In this document: positions 25,837-36,300 of the stretch, piece by piece
Layout of the letters: the number at the start of each line of letters is the position of its first letter
How positions within the stretch are numbered: position 1 is the stretch's first letter
Source of the DNA: JAVBOD01 sp031551045
GTDB taxonomy: Bacteria > Bacteroidota > Bacteroidia > Bacteroidales > UBA932
Length of the DNA: 58,497 nucleotides
Direction of reading: 5' to 3'
Assembly (NCBI GenBank): GCA_031551045.1
Contig: JAVBOD010000083.1
Span: 1 to 58,497, forward strand
Notes under the pieces: generated by a model
The model's database searches: none
What the model was told of the DNA's origin: nothing
What the model saw: only the letters and a program-made list of their open reading frames with translations
Translations under genes and position numbers: made by a program

Positions 25837-27345
25837 TTAGTTTTTGAGGTTAGGATTTATGTCTATTTCGCTTTGCGGGATGGGCCATACGGTGCGTGCA
25901 TCGCTTGCCGAGATGCTTTGTACGGATGCCGGAGTTCCCGAGCCGTCTATGATGTCGCCGGTATTTCCTCGTTCTATCATCAGGTTCAAACGCTTCAAAT
26001 CAAAGAAGCGTTGGCCTTCGAATGCCAGTTCCTTGCGGCGCTCGTCTTGAATTGCTTTCAACAGCGCTGCGCCGGCCGGCGTGTCGGAAGGCGTACTGCC
26101 GTAGCGTTTGGTACGAACCAAATTCAGGAATAACAGAGCGTCGGTATCGCGGCCGCCGGCGCGGGCAAACACTTCGGCAATGGTCAGGTACATTTCGGGC
26201 GTGCGTATCACTACCGCATCGGTCGTATTTACCGGCGAAGTTCCGCCACGGGTGCGGTATTTGTAAACCCCGGCGTAGGTACTTTCCTTATAGTTATCGG
26301 CGCGGGTATAGGCGCTGGTACGCACGTCGTTGCTTTGTCCTAAAAACAAGTTATGATACAAGTTATAGTTTATCGCATAGTCGTTGCGGAAACCGCCGTC
26401 GCTCGAAGCCTGTCCGTAGTAATTCCCGATTGTTTGTCCGTCGGTATCGAGAATCGCAATCCGCAACAATACTTCCGGATTGGATTGTATGATGCCGTTA
26501 TGCCACAATTGGTAGAACGACGTTTGGTCGAGGATGTCGCTTCCGTTCATGGTAATGGCGTCGAATGCATATGCCTGCGCTTCGGCCAGCATGTCCAAAT
26601 TGTTGCCGTCGGCCGCCATCGTGAGGTAAACACGCGAAAATACAGCCGCAATAGATTGTTGTTTAAAACGCGTATTGATTGTGGCATTATGCAGGTCGCC
26701 GGTCTTTTCCATTAAGGCATACGCTTTGGTAAGGTCGTTCAGGATATATTCATACACTTCGGCCAAGGTATTGCGCGACGGTTTTGCCAAAGGGTCTGTT
26801 CCGGTAACATACGGAATAGCCTTGATGGAAGCCGCAGAAGCCGCATCGACATAACGGGGAGCGAACAGCCGCACCAAATCGAAATGCGCCATGGCGCGTG
26901 CCGTGTAAGCTTCGGCTAACAAGCCGTACGATGTTTTTTCATCGCTTGTTCCTTCAAATTTATTATGCCCTTCGAGCGGTTCGATAACGCAGTTGGCTTG
27001 CAGGATAACATTGTACGCCGTGTTCCAAAAGCTGCTGATACTTCCGTTGGTTGCCTGAATATTGAAAATAAAAAACTCACGGTAAGTCTGGCGTCCGCTG
27101 TTGGTAATTATTAAATTGTCGGACATTACGTCGGCCAACAAAAGCATGGTGCCGCCGTAGTATGAACTCGACCGGAAGCCGGCGTAGCACGACCGCGTCT
27201 GGCTCTCGAAATCGCTGATGGTATTCAACTTCATGTCGGCCGACCCGCTGGGCTCTTTATCGAGGCTGCAAGCGTTCAGGCACAGGAGTCCCGCTACGGC
27301 AAGAAAGGAGGATATATAAGATTTGATATTCATGGTTGTTTTCAT
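25837..27345 (-). CDS. RagB/SusD-family outer-membrane lipoprotein
   Basis: The 502-residue product has a lipobox (LCLNAC near residue 26) followed by SLDKEPSG, and the helical TPR scaffold of SusD. The ISSFWNTAYNVILQANCVIE segment and the C-terminal RTPEMYLTIAEVFARAGG with LAFEGQRFFDLKRL are SusD hallmarks. SusD caps the SusC channel from outside and delivers ligand. It starts 8 nt after susC. Next to a secreted protease it is more likely a peptide binder (RagB-like) than a glycan binder, by inference. Confidence 0.95.
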   Translation of the reverse strand: MKTTMNIKSYISSFLAVAGLLCLNACSLDKEPSGSADMKLNTISDFESQTRSCYAGFRSSSYYGGTMLLLADVMSDNLIITNSGRQTYREFFIFNIQATNGSISSFWNTAYNVILQANCVIEPLEGHNKFEGTSDEKTSYGLLAEAYTARAMAHFDLVRLFAPRYVDAASAASIKAIPYVTGTDPLAKPSRNTLAEVYEYILNDLTKAYALMEKTGDLHNATINTRFKQQSIAAVFSRVYLTMAADGNNLDMLAEAQAYAFDAITMNGSDILDQTSFYQLWHNGIIQSNPEVLLRIAILDTDGQTIGNYYGQASSDGGFRNDYAINYNLYHNLFLGQSNDVRTSAYTRADNYKESTYAGVYKYRTRGGTSPVNTTDAVVIRTPEMYLTIAEVFARAGGRDTDALLFLNLVRTKRYGSTPSDTPAGAALLKAIQDERRKELAFEGQRFFDLKRLNLMIERGNTGDIIDGSGTPASVQSISASDARTVWPIPQSEIDINPNLKN

Positions 27346-27353
27346 TTAATCGT

Positions 27354-30269
27354 TTAAAAATTCATGGTCAATCCTACGGTAAAGTTACGCGATACCGGAT
27401 AATGGTTCAGGTCGTCGCCCTGCACTTCGGGGTCGAATCCTTTATAACCGGTAATCGTGAATAAGTTTTCGCAAGACACATAGCACTTGATGTTCTGCAT
27501 CCATAATTTCGAAGCCAGCGTTTTCGGCAAAGTGTAGGCCACGCTCAAATTACGCAAGCGGGCATACGAATTGTTTTCAAGAAAACGGTCGGACACATAT
27601 GTTTGGTTATCGACCGACTGGCGGGGAATACTGCTGATGTCGCCCGGATTTTTCCACGCATCGTACAGCAAGCTGCGGTCTTGGTTCCGGTTGGCAGCCA
27701 ACGAGCCGTCGCTCGTACTGTTCATGCGGCTGGTGTTATACACGTAGCTTCCCAACGAATAGTACAAGGAGGCCGATGCCGTAATATTTTTCCATGAGAA
27801 ATTGAGGTCGAACGCTCCGTAACACTTCGGCAAATTGGTTTTCCCGTCGAGGATTACCGCATCTTCGCTGTTATACGTAGGCGTCGGATTATTGTTCTTA
27901 TCATAGTACAACGCTTTTCCTGTAGCGGGATCAACGCCGGCGTAACGCACTATGCGGTATTGCCCCAGCGAATAACCCTCCTGACGGATATAGACGCCGG
28001 CAACCATCGAATCGCCGTATAAATCCATCACTTTGTTTTGCGAAGTAGTAAACGTTCCCGTCAGGCTCAAATGCATATTTTCCTTTTCAATGATATCGCC
28101 ACGCAACAGTATTTCGATACCGCGGTTGCGCAGTTCGCCGATATTCGACAGGATACTTCCTTGCCCGCTGGTACCTGCCAAGGGAATCGGATAAATCAAA
28201 TCGCGGGTTATGCGGTTAAACAGGTCGATATCGAATTTCACCCGGTTGTTGAACAACATGCTGTTGATGCTTAACGAGAGTTGGTTGCTCTTTTCCCATG
28301 TCAGCTGGTCGTTGCCCACGCTGGAAGGATAAAGAATCGACTCCGAATTGTAGGAGCCGGACGAAACGAGTTGCCTCCACGCGTAGTAGCTCGACGGCAA
28401 GTTGCCCTGCGTACCGTAGTTTACAGATACTTTCAGCGCATTGATGGTGCGTTCCAGCGGTTGCATGAATGCTTCGCGGTGCATGTTCCAACCCAAGCCC
28501 ACCGACCAGAACGGAGCCCAGCGTTTGTCGGGCGACAAGCGCGAGGAACCGTCGTAGCGCAACGAGACGTCGGCAACGTATTTTCCGTCGTAGTTATACG
28601 ACACGTTGGTAAGGTACGACATCATGGAATAGGCGCTGTTGGAGCCAGTAGGAGCATCGGGTTTTGCCCCGCTGCTCATGGCGTCAATCAGGCGTGTGGC
28701 AAACATATCGGCTTGCGCCGTGGTGCTGCGTTCGTTATAGTCTAACCATTCCGTGCCGGCAATTACCGTCAAGTTGTGCACGTCTTTATAAGTGTCTTTG
28801 TAGGTAGCCAAATTCGTCCACGAAATATTGGAGCTACGGGCATAGCCGTCGTAACGGGTTCCGCCGGTGCCCAACACTTCCGAAATCACGGCATCCGGAT
28901 AGGAATATTGATAGATATAGCGGTTGCCGTACTCTATTCCGAAGCTGGAGCGGAAACTCAACTTGTCGTTGAATTTGATATCGGCATACGTATTGTTCGA
29001 TATTTGCAGCTTTTGGGTGTATTGCGGCGTGGTTTCGATGTATTCGAAAATATTGATGCCCGAGGGGAGATCGGCTCCCAAATAATAAGATCCGTCGGCA
29101 TTGTAGGGCGACAAATAAGGCTGCCCGGCAAACACGTTGTAGAACGGATTGGTACCGTTGCTCGATTCGCTTTGCAGCGACGCATCGTAGTAGGCGGCGT
29201 CAATATTGGTGCCCACGGTAATCCATTTCCGCAAGTTATGGTCAACATTCAGCCTTCCGGCGAAGCGTGTCAGGTCGGAACCAATGGAAATGCCTTTGGT
29301 ATCGAAGAACTGTCCCGAAAGGAATACGCGCGTTTTCTGGTCGCCGCCCGATATGCTCAGGTCGTATTGCTGGGTAAAACCGGTGCGGAAAATTTCTTCT
29401 TCCCAATCGGTATTAATCGGATAATTGGCAATCTCTTCGTCGGAAAGCGTAGAGCCTTTACCGACACCCAATTGTTTTTCGTAGGCCAGTTTTTCGTAGG
29501 CGTTCATCAAATCCAGCTTGCTGTTGGTACGGTTGGCCCACGACCATTGTGTATTTACCCGTATGTTGGTTTCGCCGGCTTTCCCGCGTTTGGTGGTAAT
29601 GAGGATAACCCCGTTCGACCCGCGCGAACCGTAGATAGAAGTCGCCGAGGCGTCTTTCAAAATCGATATCGACTCGATATCGTTCGGGTTCATACTGGCA
29701 AAATCCGCATTCGGCGAGGGCATTCCGTCAATTACAAACAGCGGCGAGTTGCTGGCGTTGATTGACCCGATTCCGCGGATAAGCATCGTCGAGCCGGCTG
29801 TCGGGTTTCCCGAATTGGCGGTAATCTGCAAACCCGGCGCCAAGCCCTGCAAGGCTTGCGTGAAATTGGCGGTTACCGCTGTTTCCAGTTTTTTGGCATC
29901 TACCGTCGAAACGGTGCCGGTAATATTAGCGGCTTGTTTTTTGGCATAGCCGACAATCACCACATCGTCGAGTTTTTGAGCTTCCATATCGAGCGCCACA
30001 TCAATAGTTGTCCGGTCGCATTTAACTTCCACTGTAACATAGCCCAGCATGGAAAAAACCAAAACGGCGTCGGCATTCGGAACCTTAATCGTGTAATTTC
30101 CGTCGTTATCCGTGATGGCATAGGTGTTTGTACCTTTCAACAAAACGGATAGATAAGGCAGGGCTTCTCCCGAAGAGGCATCCGTCACTTTTCCTGAAAC
30201 CGTCATTTGGGCGTAAGCGGCGCTTATACCCGCAAACAGGAGCGCTGCAAGTAATAAATATTTTTTCAT
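27354..30269 (-). CDS. SusC/RagA-family TonB-linked outer-membrane transporter
   Basis: The 971-residue product has a signal peptide (AAYAQ, about 21). A carboxypeptidase-regulatory-like domain follows (about 23-95, VSGKVTDASSGEALPYLSVLLKG). The TonB plug comes next (about 105-230), with the SusC signature LLRGIGSIN-like segment (MLIRGIGSINASNSPLFVIDG) and SILKDASATSIYGSRG. A 22-strand barrel ends in NFTVGLTMNF. It imports ligands too large for porins using TonB energy. It starts 38 nt after the giant protease stop. Confidence 0.96.
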   Translation of the reverse strand: MKKYLLLAALLFAGISAAYAQMTVSGKVTDASSGEALPYLSVLLKGTNTYAITDNDGNYTIKVPNADAVLVFSMLGYVTVEVKCDRTTIDVALDMEAQKLDDVVIVGYAKKQAANITGTVSTVDAKKLETAVTANFTQALQGLAPGLQITANSGNPTAGSTMLIRGIGSINASNSPLFVIDGMPSPNADFASMNPNDIESISILKDASATSIYGSRGSNGVILITTKRGKAGETNIRVNTQWSWANRTNSKLDLMNAYEKLAYEKQLGVGKGSTLSDEEIANYPINTDWEEEIFRTGFTQQYDLSISGGDQKTRVFLSGQFFDTKGISIGSDLTRFAGRLNVDHNLRKWITVGTNIDAAYYDASLQSESSNGTNPFYNVFAGQPYLSPYNADGSYYLGADLPSGINIFEYIETTPQYTQKLQISNNTYADIKFNDKLSFRSSFGIEYGNRYIYQYSYPDAVISEVLGTGGTRYDGYARSSNISWTNLATYKDTYKDVHNLTVIAGTEWLDYNERSTTAQADMFATRLIDAMSSGAKPDAPTGSNSAYSMMSYLTNVSYNYDGKYVADVSLRYDGSSRLSPDKRWAPFWSVGLGWNMHREAFMQPLERTINALKVSVNYGTQGNLPSSYYAWRQLVSSGSYNSESILYPSSVGNDQLTWEKSNQLSLSINSMLFNNRVKFDIDLFNRITRDLIYPIPLAGTSGQGSILSNIGELRNRGIEILLRGDIIEKENMHLSLTGTFTTSQNKVMDLYGDSMVAGVYIRQEGYSLGQYRIVRYAGVDPATGKALYYDKNNNPTPTYNSEDAVILDGKTNLPKCYGAFDLNFSWKNITASASLYYSLGSYVYNTSRMNSTSDGSLAANRNQDRSLLYDAWKNPGDISSIPRQSVDNQTYVSDRFLENNSYARLRNLSVAYTLPKTLASKLWMQNIKCYVSCENLFTITGYKGFDPEVQGDDLNHYPVSRNFTVGLTMNF

Positions 30270-30307
30270 TAGTAGCTGTTTTTCGTATTAATATCAAACT
30301 CCATAAA

Positions 30308-33300
30308 CTATTTTTTCAATAACATAACGGTGTTTACTTCGCCGTTCTTTATCACGCGGAAATAGTAGGCTCCGCCGGCTAAGCCCGACAAGTCGATATG
30401 ATGTGTATCGCTTGTGATACTGATGGTGCGAAGCAAGCGTCCTGCCGCGTCGTAGAGATAGGCAATAGCGCCCGTAGCGCCTGTCATCATCGTGTAGCTG
30501 CCGGCCGGATTAGGTTGCAGACCTATCGCTTCTCCGTCCTGCTGCACGTAAGGCATCACTTTGTAGGTTGCAGCGGCCACGCCGTTGGCGGCGACTACCG
30601 TAATGTCAAACGGCTCGGTAAAATTCAACGTGCTGCCCGCCCCGATGATGGCGCCGGTACTCGTCAATTTCAATACGGCTCCGTTCGATACGCTGAACGA
30701 AGGAACCAGCGACGTGCGGTTTACATTTACAGGGAATAAGAGCCCTGCCTGTTTGTTCGTTTCGTCGATAGTGCCGGTAATAGCGGCGCTCAGCAAGGGA
30801 TTGTCATTTTTCGACAAACCAAAAGCAAGCAGTTTTGCTTCGGCGCTTTCCGTGAGTATTTCTACGGTGTAGTCCATGCTTGTTCCGTCTTCCGCCACAA
30901 CGCAGATGATTAATTGTCCGGCCGAAGCGTCAATCGCGTCGAATCCGCTGGTAATCTCTTTGCCGTTGCACATCGGTGTAGCGTAAGGCGACACGCTCAG
31001 TGTCGGCACTAAATTGCGGCGATCGATTCCGCGCGGGAATGTCATGGAGAGGCGCCCGTTATCGTTTTGCAGGTCGATGGTATTATCGAGCGTATTCTTA
31101 TTCAATGGTTGCGTGAACGCCAGCGACAACAGTTGCTTTTCGCTGCTCGGCACACGGGTAACGTCCACGATGTAGGAAGCGTTCATTTGCAATTGTTGAG
31201 TATTGAGCACCAGCAAGAGCGACGATGAGAAATCGACCTTACTTTGCTGCGAATAAATGCGTTGTTCGCCAATCATTAAGCGTTCGTCTTCCGTAGGCAC
31301 ATTCGTTTTGATAAAGGGCACCAAGGTACGGAGGTCGATGTTGGAAGGCACGGCCGCCGTAATCTGCCCGTTGTTGATAACGGCTTGTATATCGTCCGGC
31401 AACGAGGGATTGTTCATTTTCAGGAAACGGAATTCCTCAATCCGTACGCCCGTTGTCAACGCATCTTCGGCTTTAATGGTCCACGTGGCGGTTGCCCCGT
31501 CATCTTTCAAAGCTGTCAACGTTTGCGAACTGCTCAGGTCGATAGCAGCGCCGGTTTGCGGCACATCCGTTCCGGTTTTTTGGAATTTAGCATTGCTGTT
31601 GGCAAAGCTGTAGTTGCCTATCGTGAGGTTTGCCTTGTCGGCCGCCGAAGGCAATACAATCGTTACCGATTTTGTTTGATTATCAATCAGCGAATAAAGT
31701 TGTCCGTCAACATCAAAACGGTCGAGGCGGAATAACGTATCGACAGGCTGGTTGCTCACTGCGGCAATACCCAGCGAATAGCTTTGGTTCGTCGTTCCGA
31801 ATGTGCCCACGGCTTTCAATCTGTTTTCCATCGGTATTACTTCGTATAGCTGCCCTACGTTGGCGGCATCTTGAAATGCCAGCAACAAAGCGCCTTTTCC
31901 GAAATTATAAGCCATGTTTACACGTCCGGGAATTGTTGCCGTAATAGCTGCAAAAGGAGAAGCAACACCGCTTTCTTTATTGAGCAACACCACTTCCGTT
32001 TTGTTTTTTACGGAGTAAAGATTGTCGCCGAGGTCAACGGCTAAGCCGGTAAACTGGTTGGCTGCTATTCCGGTAAATGCATGCAATAAAGTGGCTGCGC
32101 CTGTTTCATAATCAATGGTGTAGATTGCCAAATCCGTTCCCGAACGGCCCAAGCCATAGAGCGTTTTGCTCTTCGGATTGAATGAAATAGCCGTAATCTT
32201 AGCGCTGTTGAATGCTTGCGCCAAAGTATCGTATGAACCGGTTTCCGTCGTTTCGTTATTGCTGAATCTTACCAGCCGGTTATCATAGAATACTTTATTA
32301 TCGAATGCCCGTGTATATTGTTCCGAGAGCAAATACCAGTCGTCTATGCCTTTGTCGCTATCGGTAATCCAAGTGGCATCGTACATATTCGATGCTTTAA
32401 AACTCGGCAAGGAAGCTTTCCGGCGTCCGGCCGCTTGCGGTTCGGAAATCGGCGCTACGTAGGCAACACGCCCTTTAGCTGTGGTGGTATTCAGTATCAG
32501 TTCTTGTTTGACTTTGGTCGCAATGCCCATCGTGTTATTGGCTGTAATAGGGTCGCCGGCATTGACGATGACATTCAACGTATAATCTCCTTCAGGAATA
32601 GTTGCCGGAACAGGAATGGTTGCCGAAATGTTTTGCCGGCCGTCGCCAATGCTGCCAACCGGAATGTTTTTGCTGAACACCGAAGAGCCTTGCGCATTGA
32701 CATACGCGATATCAACGCTCGCAGCGGCCGGTATATCGTAGCCTGTGGCTTCCACGTCCATCGTTAATTCGCCGATAGAAGAAGCGATCAGTTTGCTGCC
32801 CGACAGCGACGCGCTCCGTAGCCGCACGTCTTTGCTCACGGGAGTTCCCGTTACACGTAAGGTAAATTCCCAAGCCGACATGTTGCCGTTCTGGTATGCC
32901 GCCACGCGGAAGCGATAATCGCCGGCTTCACTGAAATACATGTGAGGCCAGAACTCGCCGGTATATACATTGTGATTTTCCGAACCATCGCTATCCAATG
33001 CGATGACTTCCGAATCTTCAAATACTTTATTGTGGTTATAGTCGGGAATAAACACGCCGTCCAGCAATTTCGACTGGTGCCCGTCCAGAATCAACTGGTA
33101 CGGATAACCTTTTCCTAATTCCACTTTAATGACCTGGTTGGAGAAATCGTGGTAGCCGTAGTTCTCGTCCGTACGCGATACACCGGCCATTTCGAAATGA
33201 TTCACAAAGGCATTCGGGCCGAAGTCGTCGGCAGTAGCGCCGTCGCCATACAGTAATTTCCGGGTCATCATATTGTTGTCCATTACTTCGTCCACCAAGG

Positions 33301-36300
33301 CTTCTAAAGAAAGTGTCATGTCGTACATTTGATTGACATGAATGCTTGTGTCGCCGATTATAGGTGTAGAGAAAGTCATAATAGCTTGTTTGCCGGGATC
33401 CAGACTTAATATCTGGGTAGCACCCGGCCCGTAATTAGAGGCATAACTCACATAGTAAGGCGATGCTTCCAGTACTTTCGCCATAGAACCGTATTTGTAG
33501 CTGGGCTTGAAATTAGTTAAAGGCATGACCTCCGCCCCGCGGTTTTCAATAATAAGAGAAACCTGTAATCCGTCGCTAAAAGTTTGCGGCCTTGTGAATG
33601 CAGGGCCTATAATGGCCAAGTCGCGCTGAAAAGCACGTTCTACGGCCGATACTTCGCCCTCCCAGCCGCCACGGGTGGCAACTTCCGTGCTGTCGAGCGG
33701 ATTTACCTCTACGCTGAAATTCATAGAGCCGTTCGGGGCAATGGATACAATCGTAGTATCGTGTTCCATCTTGCCGCCGAACTTCCCGAGTATTTTCCCG
33801 TCTGATTTGATGTATAGCGTATCGCCCGGCATCAGGTCAATATTCTTCATCTTTATCTGTATTCTTTTTGAGCCATCGGTAGGAAGGAAGAAATACGGAT
33901 AATTATAACCGGCATAACGGAGATACGGGAAAATGGTTGCGCCGAAGTCGGTAAAACGTACGGGCTCTTTTACTATAAAACTGGTCTTTTCCCCACCGGC
34001 ACTCATGCGGTAAAACGAAGTATTACTCTCATAACTGTCCACATTATATTCAATGTACGAAACACCCGGATTAGCGTCTCCTCCGGAAGTATTGACCGTG
34101 AACAAAAGGTTATGGCTTTCGGGATAGGAGAATTGTACATTTCCCATGGATATAAATTTCGCCGTAAAAGGTTGCAATACCGGTGTCGCGGCAGTGGCGC
34201 CCAATACGGTATCGCCTGCTGCGTAACGGGCAACATCAAGCCTTACATTACCCGAAGCCGGCATGTAGCCGATGTTTGCCACGCGGGCATAAACCGGCTT
34301 CGCTTGTGCGCTGCCTACAAGGTCGGCCGCTACTACTCCGAGCGAAGTCCAGTTGGTGGAACGGGCTCCCTTCACGGCCGAGTCAAGCCGCGTAACCACC
34401 ATCTCGTAAGGTTTCTGTTCTTCTATGTCGATGCTGGCAATATAAACCTGAGAACCTTCGCCGTCAAAAGCAGTTTGGTGGCGCACCGTAGCACAAATAG
34501 CGTCCAAATCAATGATGGCCGTTTGTCCTGCATAAGGCGTCAAATTATAATATTTGTCTTCGAATATATTTTTATCGACATCCGGCACCAGGCGTATGTT
34601 CAGCGGGTTATATTCGTATTGCGGCGTATAGTCCCTGAACGAACGCACTTGCACGATATTCCCGTCGGCCGATTTCAGCGGCATGTCGTTGACTCTTACC
34701 CTGAACAAGGCGTGGTGGTTTTGGTTTTCGGGGTTCGGGATAGAGGGTTTCGATTGGTCGGGCCTCGTGCTGCGTACCCTCATCTTTATTTTCATAATGA
34801 TATTTTTACCGGCCGGAAGATCGACCGTTAAACGCGCCCGCGATAAAAATTTCGCCTTGCCGGTAACATTCGTATTGACGGTTGCCTGAGACATTCTGAA
34901 AGAATAAGTTCCCGGATAATCGAAAATTTTGTTGAGCACCGTATCCACACCAACCGGCTGACTGGCAGGGCCTCCCCATTCGCTCGTGTAAAGGGCTTGG
35001 TCGGTGGTGTAGTTTAAGTTTCCTTCATACATCAGCACGGTGCGTTTGTGTTCGGGGATATACTTGTAGCGCACACTCGAATAGGTTGCTTGCATCAATC
35101 GTATTTCTTCGGGAATTCCTTCATTGAAATCAATATGCAAAGGGAATTTGCTGATGCTTTTCAACGGATCGACAGCTACGGCCACGGCGCGTTCGCCTAC
35201 CACGCTGTTGTATTTTGCCCGTACGGTAAAATACGTATGCTTGGGGCACATGGCGGAAGTCAACGTATAGTTAGTTTGATTAACGGTAGCTATGACCTCA
35301 TACGATGCATTGTCGTCTTTCAGGCGGAGCACTTCGTATTCGCTGATACCGTCAACCGCGTTCCAGCTAAGGGCACTGGTCGTACCGCCGAGCGTTGCTT
35401 TCAGGTTTTGCACTTGCCCAATGACAGGCATATCTCCTGTTTCGAAGAAATGGCCATCCTGCGAAATACGCAGGCGGAATTTTTCGGTTACCTGACTGGC
35501 TACCGGAAGAAACAATGCATTCCGGCTGTCGGTCGTATTCCCGAATGTCGTGTAGGTAAGCCCGCCGTCTTTTGAAAATTCTACCATTACCGGGCCGCTT
35601 AATCCTACGCTTTTCCATTTCAGCAAAACGGTTCCGTTAGCCGTAATCGGCAATCCGGTTACCGGAGTAAGCAAGGTAATTCCTTTTTGGGAAAAGGCAT
35701 ATACTACGGCAAATTCCTGCGACGGTTGGGGCAACGAGGCGCCTTTTACACGGATGCGGGCCTTTCCCGGAGCCGGCGATTTAAGCGTTACCTGCAAGAT
35801 ATTGTTGCGGTCGTCCACCCGTTCTACGGCCGGTTTATCCGGTTGCATCGGGTCGGGTACCAACGGCAAATAAGTGCGGTCATACACCACTTCGAGATCG
35901 AGGTTATTAATCAATGTTCTGCCAGTAGCTTCAGGAATTGCATACGGGTCGTTCCACGCCAGCATCACTTTCATTTCTTCGACGCCTTGCGGAATGGTAA
36001 CAACATATTCTTCTACATTTCCGGTGGAGTGGATGGTGCCTGTAAAAAACTGTTTCTTTTCAACCATTTCCATCGTATTGGGTACATTCACTTCGCCGAA
36101 ACCGGTACCGAAATCGGGGCCCGGAATGAAAATATCGTTGGCTCCGTTGCAGATAAACGCCTTGGCCAAGCTGCCTATAGGATTTTTGCCGTACAACTCG
36201 TTATAACGTTGATAAACCAGGCCGGCAACCCCCGATACAAAGGGGCAAGCCATGGAGGTTCCGCTCTTGATAGTGTATTTATTATCGAAGCTCAACGAAT

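Noticed and set aside
28776..29765. 329-codon plus-strand frame opposite susC
   Set aside because: It is the antisense reading of a clear SusC gene with conserved motifs on the minus strand. No signal, motif or promoter supports it.
25837..30269. Ordinary glycan-utilisation PUL
   Set aside because: No glycoside hydrolase, polysaccharide lyase or sulfatase lies nearby. The only degradative enzyme is the S8 protease.
34112..34831. 239-codon plus-strand frame opposite the protease
   Set aside because: Shadow of the long minus-strand gene.
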